The position numbers and the translations under genes were made by a program. DNA of 50,438 nucleotides from Candidatus Hydrogenedentota bacterium (GTDB lineage Bacteria > Hydrogenedentota > Hydrogenedentia > Hydrogenedentales > JAEUWI01): positions 1 through 50,438 of the forward strand of contig JAEUWI010000053.1 in NCBI GenBank assembly GCA_016791475.1. Reading direction: 5' to 3'. Position 1 is the first letter of the stretch. Every line of letters starts with the position of its first letter. The notes beneath the pieces were generated by a model. The model ran no database searches, was not told where the DNA came from, and was given only the letters and a program-made list of their open reading frames with translations. Below, piece after piece: positions 22,688 to 28,827 of the stretch.

Positions 22688-23161
22688 TTAAGTTCCGGTC
22701 AGTCCGGCTTTCGCATACTCGTCGAGATCATGGGCGTTTAGTGCCATGGCTCGCCCGCTGTCACATCGGTTTAGGTCGGTAATCGGTATCTTGGCTGCCA
22801 CGGCCCGGAGAGACTTTTTGTCACTTGAACGGTAACCAAAGATCTCCTGGTGGCAAGGGTCAGGGGGAATAACACCACTCTCAGTAGGCTCCACGTGGCC
22901 TTCAGGAAAGTAGTCGGCGACGTCAAATTCCCAGAAACACGGCGGCTCGCCGATGATGGTTGGGTAATAGCGCTCTAGATGGCTACAAACTGACCCGCTT
23001 GTCCTGCGGGCGCAGGACGCGTCAAATACGGAGAGCCCGTTGTTATCGCTCGATGGCGTGACAGCCGCACTGCTGAGCCGCTTCTTGTGCGCACTGTAGT
23101 GGTACTTAAGGTTGATGACCCTGACAACCAACTTTCCCGGCACTTCAGCTTTTTCAGCCAC
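22688..23161 (-). CDS. Unrecognised protein, third gene of a three-gene cassette
   Basis: This 157-residue soluble protein belongs to no family I can name. It has an aromatic, Cys- and His-containing core (HLERYYPTIIGEPPCFWEF, PPDPCHQEIFGYRS) followed by AAKIPITDLNRC. It starts at a GTG at 23161 with GGAGG 10 bases upstream. That start lies inside the preceding gene, with which it overlaps by 187 bases in the -1 frame. GC content looks lower than in the neighbouring housekeeping genes, suggesting acquisition. It ends 27 bases before the rpoB promoter. Confidence 0.6.
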   Translation of the reverse strand: MAEKAEVPGKLVVRVINLKYHYSAHKKRLSSAAVTPSSDNNGLSVFDASCARRTSGSVCSHLERYYPTIIGEPPCFWEFDVADYFPEGHVEPTESGVIPPDPCHQEIFGYRSSDKKSLRAVAAKIPITDLNRCDSGRAMALNAHDLDEYAKAGLTGT

Positions 23162-23520
23162 CCTTCGGCATCCTCCGGCGAGAGCCCAGTTTCGTCCTCG
23201 CAGTATTCCCCGTGCCTTTCGACAAGCAAGTCAACCCGCCCCTTGTCAGTAACGGTCAGCTCAATCTCCAAGTCTTCCGATGGATAAAGACTAATAAGCA
23301 GTTCGCCGTTTACGCCAGGAAAAACTTCTTGAACTGAATATCCCAATTGGTCAGAAAAGGTGGAAAGGCGCCGGGCGAGAGCAACGGTTACCATCGAAAA
23401 CGACAATCCCTCGCCGTAGTGCCACCCATGCCTCAGTTTGCTGAATTCTTCAAGACGCAATTCGACACTAGCCGGACGCTGTGATGCGGTCAAGAGTCTA
23501 CACTCCAATCCGTTTGTCAT
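22975..23520 (-). CDS. Unrecognised protein, second gene of a three-gene cassette
   Basis: The open frame codes for 181 residues, but only about the first 130 look like a natural protein. These run from MTNGLECRLLTASQ through RHGWHYGEGLSFSM and an alternating beta segment (GELLISLYPSEDLEIELTVTDKGRVDLLVERHGEY) to GWLKKLK. The remainder is Ser/Thr/Arg-rich and reads as a shadow of the overlapping downstream gene. Either the stop has been lost, the overlap is real, or ribosomes shift -1 at the GAAAAAG run near residue 127 to make a fusion. The start overlaps the preceding stop as ATGA. No function is known to me. Confidence 0.55.
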   Translation of the reverse strand: MTNGLECRLLTASQRPASVELRLEEFSKLRHGWHYGEGLSFSMVTVALARRLSTFSDQLGYSVQEVFPGVNGELLISLYPSEDLEIELTVTDKGRVDLLVERHGEYCEDETGLSPEDAEGWLKKLKCRESWLSGSSTLSTTTVRTRSGSAVRLSRHRAITTGSPYLTRPAPAGQAGQFVAI

Positions 23521-23798
23521 TCGGTATCACCTTCCAAGCTGGCTTTGACAACGTCGGCAGTTAGCATCTCTCGCCCCGTTTTCTTTTCCAGCAAGGACAC
23601 TACTTCGGAAAGCTTTTCAGCGAGTGATTTTGCGATAGTGTATGACAGATTTATTACAACCACGGGTTCTTCATTACACTTTCCTACGACAACAATATCT
23701 CCAGTGCTTAGTGAATTCACGAAGCCGTTGATATAAAGCTTCGGGACTGCTGGGTCATGAATTGCACTCTGCAATTGTGAATCATAGTCGTCGGTCAT
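23517..23798 (-). CDS. Small conserved protein, first gene of a three-gene cassette (DUF3467-like?)
   Basis: This 93-residue soluble protein is built around LYINGFVNSLSTGDIVVVG, VVVINLSYTIAKSLAEKLSEVV and LLEKKTGREM. The pattern of an NG segment, a D strand and an AK-L helix recalls DUF3467-type proteins, but the match is by eye and weak. An ideal ribosome binding site (AAGGAG, 8 bases before ATG) and a recognisable promoter upstream suggest it leads the cassette. Its stop overlaps the next start. Base composition is less GC-rich than the neighbours. Confidence 0.65.
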   Translation of the reverse strand: MTDDYDSQLQSAIHDPAVPKLYINGFVNSLSTGDIVVVGKCNEEPVVVINLSYTIAKSLAEKLSEVVSLLEKKTGREMLTADVVKASLEGDTE

Positions 23799-23821
23799 AA
23801 TGGTGTCTCCTTAACTTCACT

Positions 23822-23852
23822 ATGATAGTCGAATTCGTTCAAAGACTGTCAA
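23822..23852 (-). promoter_or_regulatory. Putative promoter of the three-gene cassette
   Basis: On the minus strand TTGACA (23852-23847) and TATCAT (23827-23822) are separated by 19 bases, slightly long. They lie 24 bases upstream of the first cassette gene, whose leader contains AAGGAG. Confidence 0.45.
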
Positions 23853-23871
23853 CTTTATTGCCTTGGTGTAC

Positions 23872-24603
23872 TTAGCGTCCCATCAGCCTTCGCTGCCTGG
23901 CCATGAACTGTTCCACGAACTCCGTAGCGGGGGCCTCCAGGATTTCCCGGGGTGCTCCAATCTGGTGGCAGGCGCCGTCTTTCAAGATAGCGATTCGGTC
24001 GGCCAACTCCAGCGCTTCCTCCTGATCGTGGGTCACGTAGATCGCCGTAATCCCAAGTTTTTTCTGGATTTCACCCAGTTGCTCCCGGGTGCTGTGGCGC
24101 AGTTCCGCGTCGAGGTTGCTCAGGGGTTCGTCGAGCAGCAGGATTTCCGGGTGGACCGCCAAGGCCCTCGCCACCGCCACACGCTGCTGCTGGCCACCGC
24201 TCAGATCCGTCACCCAGCGCTTGTCCAGGCCTTCGAGCTGTACCAGGGCGAGGGAATCGCGCACGCGCGCCGGGATCAGAGCCTTATCCACCTTCTGCGC
24301 ACGGAGGCCAAAGGCCACATTCTCGTACACATTCATATGGGGAAAAAGGGCGTAACTCTGAAAAACCATGGCCGCCTTGCGGGTTTCGGGCGGTTCCCGG
24401 GTCACGTCGCGCTCGCCAAAGAAAATCTGTCCGGAATCGAGCATTTCCAGCCCCGCGATGCTGCGGAGGGTCGTGGTCTTGCCGCAGCCGGAGGGTCCGA
24501 GGAGTGCGAAGCACTCGCCCTGGGCGATATCACAGGAAAAACCGCGGACGCCGCCGCCTTCGGGGTAGACCCGGGTCACATTGTCGAGGCGTACGCTGCT
24601 CAT
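23872..24603 (-). CDS. ABC transporter ATP-binding protein (iron/spermidine type)
   Basis: The 243-residue ATPase contains Walker A GPSGCGKT, the Q-loop VFQSYALFPHMNVYENVAFGL, the ABC signature LSGGQQQRVAVARAL, Walker B ILLLDEPLSNLDAELR and the switch His in VTHDQEEALELADR. This matches FbpC/PotA-type importers, but the protein ends just after the nucleotide-binding domain, with no C-terminal TOBE regulatory domain. Its start overlaps the stop of the binding-protein gene (ATGA). No permease gene is adjacent, so it must pair with a membrane component encoded elsewhere. Confidence 0.88.
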   Translation of the reverse strand: MSSVRLDNVTRVYPEGGGVRGFSCDIAQGECFALLGPSGCGKTTTLRSIAGLEMLDSGQIFFGERDVTREPPETRKAAMVFQSYALFPHMNVYENVAFGLRAQKVDKALIPARVRDSLALVQLEGLDKRWVTDLSGGQQQRVAVARALAVHPEILLLDEPLSNLDAELRHSTREQLGEIQKKLGITAIYVTHDQEEALELADRIAILKDGACHQIGAPREILEAPATEFVEQFMARQRRLMGR

Positions 24604-25589
24604 GGGGCGTCGAAGACCTCCGCCTTCCAGCGGTCACACCACTCCTTCTCCTTCGCGGCGAACTCCGCCCAATCGATGGCCATCGCCTGGACCGGCTGGG
24701 CCACAAGTTTGGGGGGGAGCTTGGAGGGATCGATATCGCCGCGCGCGGGTAACTTGGCGTATGCCGAGGCCTGCTGGAGCAGGGCCTCCTCGGTGGTCAC
24801 AAAGTCATAGAATTTTTTCGCCCATTCCTCGTGGGGCGCGCCCTTCACGATCGCGATGCAGTCGGTCAGCACGGGCGTATCCGGTGGAATGTGGTACCCG
24901 AAGGGGAAGCCATTGCGCACGGCCTGCATCACGATGTCGGGCATGAGCCACACGCTGATATGATCGGGGTTCTTCTTGATGTGATCAAAGAGCATGGCCG
25001 GGTTGCCCAGGTACTCACCGGTGTTCTGGTGGAAGCGGCGGAGCCATTCGATGCCCGCGTCGTCGGTTTCGGCGCGATCCACCATGGCGCTGATGAAGGT
25101 GCGCATCGTGCCCGATTCGAGGGGCGAGCGCAGGCTGATCTTGCCCTTCCATTTCGGATCCAGAAGCGCATCCCAGGTCTGAGGCACGTCTTCGGCCTTA
25201 TAGTGGCGGTCATTGAAGAGAATCGCGATGGGCGAGCGGTAGGTCGCATGCCAGCGCCCTTCGGGGTCCTTGAACTCCGGCGCGAGCTTGTCCGCCCAGG
25301 CGGGTGTGTAGGGCGAAAGCAGCCCCTCGTCCGCCGCCTGCATGAACAGGGTCGACGGCGCGCCCCACCACACGTCGCACTGGGGACGGCCGCTCTCCGC
25401 GCGCACGCGGGTGTAGGCATCCTTCGCGCCCATGTCGAGCATCTGGACATCCACCTCGGGGTGGGCGGCCTCGAAGAGGGTTTCGTAGTCGCCCAGCATT
25501 TCGGCCCCGTGGGGACTGTAGACCACGACTACATGGGGAGAGGAACAACCGGCCATGAGGAGACCGATGAGCCAGATGGAATGTTTCAT
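24600..25589 (-). CDS. ABC transporter substrate-binding lipoprotein (iron-type)
   Basis: This 329-residue protein begins with a lipoprotein signal (lipobox LMAGC, Cys15) and reads as a family 1/FbpA-like periplasmic binding protein. Typical segments include VVVYSPHG, CDVWWGAPSTLFMQAADEGLL, FNDRHYKAEDVPQTWDALLDPKWKGKISL, and PPDTPVLTDCIAIVKGAPH. The closest recognised relatives bind ferric iron or related ligands, but the tyrosine cluster of true ferric-binding proteins is not obvious here, so the ligand is unknown. It is translationally coupled to the ATPase gene. No permease gene lies in the window. Confidence 0.85.
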   Translation of the reverse strand: MKHSIWLIGLLMAGCSSPHVVVVYSPHGAEMLGDYETLFEAAHPEVDVQMLDMGAKDAYTRVRAESGRPQCDVWWGAPSTLFMQAADEGLLSPYTPAWADKLAPEFKDPEGRWHATYRSPIAILFNDRHYKAEDVPQTWDALLDPKWKGKISLRSPLESGTMRTFISAMVDRAETDDAGIEWLRRFHQNTGEYLGNPAMLFDHIKKNPDHISVWLMPDIVMQAVRNGFPFGYHIPPDTPVLTDCIAIVKGAPHEEWAKKFYDFVTTEEALLQQASAYAKLPARGDIDPSKLPPKLVAQPVQAMAIDWAEFAAKEKEWCDRWKAEVFDAP

Positions 25590-25716
25590 GATGGAGACTT
25601 TCTAGAGTAGGTCATATCCGAAATCCTAACTTCTACGCACCAGAGAGTTGTCTGCATTGTTCGGAAATGCCCACGATCAGTTCGCCGGCGAATTCCGGGT
25701 TGTGGTGACCGACACG

Positions 25717-26508
25717 TCAGGCTACCGCCAGCAGCCCATCCAACGCCTCTTCCGACTCGTAAACGGGCACGAAGATGTCGCAAACCTCCTCGCCTATCCG
25801 CATGGAGTCATTGTCCCAATGCTGCGAATCAGGGTCGAAGACCATTGCTTTAATCAGATCGGGATGGGCGTTCTTCAGGTCGGTCCACCGCCAGCCCCAT
25901 TGCTCCATATAGTTGCGCAGGTGCCGGGGCCGACCCACGGGCTGCAACGCCAGAGGCCGTACCCCTTCCAGGTAGAAGTCCACCTCGATTGCAGTTTCCA
26001 CTACCCCGGCCAGCTTGTGGTGGCGCTTCGGGGCCCACTGCTTGTCATAAAAATATCGGCTGATCCGATCCTCGATTCGCTGCGACGCACGGGCAACCAC
26101 CACATCCTTCCGTTTCGGGCACAAATGGCTAAGCGCCACCAGCCCCTCCGCGAATATCTGAATTTCCGCCGGATCAAAGGGAAAGCGCACCGTCCGCTGG
26201 AGAACCAAGCCGTCGCGTTCAAATCCATAGATCCGCCCCTGGGAGGCAACCGCTTCCCGCAGCCCCTTGCCGTCCGGGCCTTTCCCGGCGTCGTCGAGCA
26301 TCCCGAGGGTAGCGCCCTGGTCGCTGAGGATCCACTGTCCCGGCGTGAACGGTATAAGATGCACCACCACCTGCCAGCCGGAGGAATCCATCAGCGGCAT
26401 GGCCACAGCCAGGCCATCGCCCTCAGGCTCAATCTGCAATTGTCCGTCCCAGAACGATGTCAGGGCCACCCGAAGCCCGTCGTGTGTGTCTATTAGTGTG
26501 TCTCTCAT
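25717..26508 (-). CDS. DUF1828/DUF1829 domain protein
   Basis: The 263-residue soluble protein has an N-terminal DUF1828-like part (about residues 5-95, including GWQVVVHLIPFTPGQWILSDQG). A DUF1829-like C-terminal part follows (ISRYFYDKQW, KLAGVVETAIEVDFYL, VFDPDSQHWDND). These domains occur in phage-associated and accessory genes without a known activity. The start at 26508 has GGAG 8 bases upstream and overlaps the stop of the preceding gene by 4 bases, so the two are a coupled pair. The longer frame to 26547 is less likely. Confidence 0.65.
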   Translation of the reverse strand: MRDTLIDTHDGLRVALTSFWDGQLQIEPEGDGLAVAMPLMDSSGWQVVVHLIPFTPGQWILSDQGATLGMLDDAGKGPDGKGLREAVASQGRIYGFERDGLVLQRTVRFPFDPAEIQIFAEGLVALSHLCPKRKDVVVARASQRIEDRISRYFYDKQWAPKRHHKLAGVVETAIEVDFYLEGVRPLALQPVGRPRHLRNYMEQWGWRWTDLKNAHPDLIKAMVFDPDSQHWDNDSMRIGEEVCDIFVPVYESEEALDGLLAVA

Positions 26509-26966
26509 AGCATCGTCTCCAATTCGGGGGGCAGCACAATATTCCAATGGGCGCAGACGAGCCGGCGGAAGTCGACGAAGTCCATTGGGGCAAAGTCCGG
26601 CATGGCCTTCCGTTCATGCTGTCCTTTTTCACCCGTCTCTCGGTTTGCATCAATTATATCCTCATGCCACCCCTTCGGGATCGTTTCTTTGTAGAAGCGA
26701 CTCCGCGCAACCGCGTGGTAATCAATGCCACGAATCCGTGTGTTCTCCAGCAGAAGCGCAGCAGCAAAGGAATGGGGGTCGTCAATGCGCCCGGCCCGCA
26801 CTATCAGCCGGATTCGATCTTCCTTCGCGTCACTGCGCTCCAGCAGCGAGTCAAGGCGACGCGAGCGTTCCCGGCTTTCTTTGATTTCCAAGTCACCGGC
26901 GAATCTCGGGTGCTTCACAGCGTTTACAACTGCCGCGATCTGGACGTTGCTGTAGGAAAAACCCAC
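26505..26966 (-). CDS. Unrecognised protein paired with the DUF1828/1829 gene
   Basis: I do not recognise this 153-residue soluble protein. It has an N-terminal charged helical region (KESRERSRRLDSLLERSDAKED), a hydrophobic strand (RIRLIVRAGRI), and a His/Trp/Asp-containing core (RIRGIDYHAVARSRFY, GWHEDIIDANRETGEKGQHE) that could form a metal or nuclease site. The GTG at 26966 with GGAG 11 bases upstream is preferred; a TTG at 26993 is the alternative. Its stop overlaps the DUF1828/1829 start as ATGA, a layout reminiscent of toxin-antitoxin or defence pairs, although nothing in the sequence proves that. Confidence 0.55.
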   Translation of the reverse strand: MGFSYSNVQIAAVVNAVKHPRFAGDLEIKESRERSRRLDSLLERSDAKEDRIRLIVRAGRIDDPHSFAAALLLENTRIRGIDYHAVARSRFYKETIPKGWHEDIIDANRETGEKGQHERKAMPDFAPMDFVDFRRLVCAHWNIVLPPELETML

Positions 26967-27038
26967 GCGTTTTGAATCTCCGCCAAAGATCAAGAAAACT
27001 ACGAGCGCACAAGCAACGTGCCGTTGGGTCGCCCGAAA

Positions 27039-28325
27039 TCACGGTACACTACGCGCCGTCCTTGTTGCGCATTTCGACTCTTCCAGCACCCGCCGCAGAC
27101 TCGCCAGCGTCGCCGGGATTTTCGGCACCGGCGCCGCCGAATCCGCCAGTCGGCCCAGATCCTTCAAGCCGCTGCCCGACACTATACAACATACGGTTGT
27201 GCCACTGTCCATCAGCGGAAGGTGCTTCAACGCCGCGATGGCGCTGGCCGTGGCGATTTCGCAGAGCAGGCCCTCGGTCCGCGCGAGCAGTGCCTGGGCG
27301 GCAATCATTTCTTCATCCGTCACGGCGATGGCCGTGCCCCAGGTCTGGCGCAGCGCGGGCAATACCGTATGCCCATCGAAGAGAATATCGTCCGCAATGG
27401 CGCCGGCGATGGTCTTCGGTTCGCGCCAGGGATGGGCCAGGTGCTCTTCGAAGTTCCAGTCGTTGTCCATGGCCTCCTGGAGAGGCGCGCAGCCGGTCGC
27501 CTGTACTCCAACGAGCCGTGGCAGCGCGGACAGGAGCCCGAGAGCCTTCAAATCCAGCAGGCCGCGCCAGATACCACCAAGTAATCCACCACCGCCCACG
27601 GGGGCCACGATCCAGTCGGGGAGGGCGCCGTTGTACTGCTGGTAGAGCTCATAGGCGATAGTCTTGGCCCCTTCCACATTCCAGGGTTCATACATGCCCG
27701 CCGTGGAAAGGTGGTACCAGCCAAAAGTCTTGCAGGCTTCGATGCACAATTGAAAAACACTGTTGGGAGAAGGGTCGTCCACGGAAACTACCACCGCGCC
27801 ATAGGCCTGAGCCTGGGCGATCTTCGCGGGGGAAGCCTGGCCGTGCATAAACAATACGGCCTTCATGCCGGCCCGCGCGCAATAGGCCGCCGCAGCCGAG
27901 GCCACATTGCCCGAACTGACCACGGCCACCGTGTCGTAGCCCTGACTTCGGGCCCAGGTAAGCCCCACCGAAACCTGACGGTCCTTGAAGGAGCCCGTGG
28001 GGTTGGCCATCTCGTTCTTCAGGCCCAATCCGCCCAGATGATGGAGGTTGGCCAGGGCCGGCGCCAATACCAGCGGCGTGGCGCCTTCACCGAGGGTAAT
28101 CGCCTCAGCCTTCCTGGGAATGGGAAGAAAGGCCCGGAAATCCCAGAGCGAGCGGGCGGGTCGGGAGAGGAAGGCGGGGTCGGGGGCGCCGGTGAATCTC
28201 AGGCTCAGGGGGGCGCGGCACCCCTCACATAGAAAGGTGTCCCCGGGAGCTCCATCGGCCCCGCACGGATAACAGTGAAACGAGAAATCGGGCAGGGGGT
28301 GTAACACGGGGCCGGTGAACTCCAT
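27039..28325 (-). CDS. thrC: Threonine synthase
   Basis: The 428-residue PLP enzyme converts O-phosphohomoserine to threonine. It starts with a zinc-ribbon-like segment with two CxxC pairs (CYPC and CEGC), as in many short threonine synthases. The PLP-lysine motif NPTGSFKDR, the SSGNVASAAAAYCARAG phosphate-binding region and APVGGGGLLGGIWRG follow. The start at 28325 is the first methionine before the zinc ribbon, although the ribosome binding site is weak. The 28331-28368 hairpin lies immediately upstream. Threonine deaminase (47 kb) is encoded in the same window but not adjacent. Confidence 0.85.
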   Translation of the reverse strand: MEFTGPVLHPLPDFSFHCYPCGADGAPGDTFLCEGCRAPLSLRFTGAPDPAFLSRPARSLWDFRAFLPIPRKAEAITLGEGATPLVLAPALANLHHLGGLGLKNEMANPTGSFKDRQVSVGLTWARSQGYDTVAVVSSGNVASAAAAYCARAGMKAVLFMHGQASPAKIAQAQAYGAVVVSVDDPSPNSVFQLCIEACKTFGWYHLSTAGMYEPWNVEGAKTIAYELYQQYNGALPDWIVAPVGGGGLLGGIWRGLLDLKALGLLSALPRLVGVQATGCAPLQEAMDNDWNFEEHLAHPWREPKTIAGAIADDILFDGHTVLPALRQTWGTAIAVTDEEMIAAQALLARTEGLLCEIATASAIAALKHLPLMDSGTTVCCIVSGSGLKDLGRLADSAAPVPKIPATLASLRRVLEESKCATRTARSVP

Positions 28326-28333
28326 AATAAAGA

Positions 28334-28368
28334 GGCAGGCGCCCCGGCCGGTAGCCAAGGCGCCTGTC
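28334..28368 (-). terminator. Hairpin between the small peptide gene and threonine synthase
   Basis: The arms GGCAGGCGCC (28334-28343) and GGCGCCTGTC (28359-28368) pair over 8 contiguous bases. On the minus strand the hairpin is followed by TCTTTATT. It falls 28 bases after the small peptide stop and just before the thrC start, so it may end the peptide transcript or attenuate thrC expression. Confidence 0.5.
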
Positions 28369-28395
28369 AACGAAATTCGTTGGGTGATTCCCGGA

Positions 28396-28485
28396 CTAGA
28401 AGATCCAGCCGAACAGGAAATCGAAGATGGATCCGAAGAAGTCAACGACCCAACCAAACACGTCACCAATAAAATCGATAATCAT
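28396..28485 (-). CDS. 29-residue acidic amphipathic peptide
   Basis: This very short gene begins with ATG preceded by AAAGGAG at ideal spacing and ends with TAG. The peptide is almost all hydrophobic and aromatic (eight Phe, three Trp-or-equivalent aromatic positions, Ile and Val) with four Asp (4, 8, 15, 22) and Gly spaced through it, and it has no basic residue. An 11-residue pattern repeats: DFIGDVFGW at residue 4 and DFFGSIFDF at residue 15. It could form an amphipathic helix lying on or crossing a membrane. No family is recognised; small toxins, regulatory peptides or envelope-associated peptides are possibilities. A promoter-like element and a downstream hairpin frame it. Confidence 0.6.
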   Translation of the reverse strand: MIIDFIGDVFGWVVDFFGSIFDFLFGWIF

Positions 28486-28582
28486 GGTATTCTCCTTTGG
28501 GACCTAAGTCTACCGTGGTTGACATTTGTGCGGACCATGCGGCAACACGGCCCGCTGACGATTCTACTTCGTTACTACGATT

Positions 28583-28611
28583 ATGTTACATGTTTGGGGA
28601 GGGCCATGCAA
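28583..28611 (-). promoter_or_regulatory. Weak putative promoter of the small peptide gene
   Basis: On the minus strand TTGCAT (28611-28606) and TAACAT (28588-28583) are 17 bases apart, giving a leader of about 92 bases. The match to consensus is modest. Confidence 0.3.
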
Positions 28612-28684
28612 GGTGGGTTCTCGCGAGCCTCCTCCTTCCCGGTTTCCGCCATACCGGCTCCGCCCCCCCATGGGCACGATCCAC

Positions 28685-28713
28685 TTGCCGAACTCGCGAC
28701 GATAGGCTACACT
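28685..28713 (+). promoter_or_regulatory. Putative promoter of the giant exported protein
   Basis: TTGCCG (28685-28690) and TACACT (28708-28713) are separated by exactly 17 bases. Transcription would begin about 108 bases before the GTG start at 28828. Confidence 0.45.
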
Positions 28714-28827
28714 GCGCTACCACCACCAGCGGGGTGGAGTAAGACGTGAATCCCGCCCGAATCACACACCCGACGGGCGGTCGTGTCTGGATCCTTTTGG
28801 CGGGCAAAAACGTGGGAGAGCACGAAC

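Larger units (their letters stand above)
28486..28827. other. 342-bp divergent intergenic region
   Basis: This gap separates the minus-strand peptide gene from the plus-strand giant exported protein. It contains outward-facing promoter-like elements for each side (28583-28611 minus, 28685-28713 plus). No other gene is seen in it. Confidence 0.55.
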
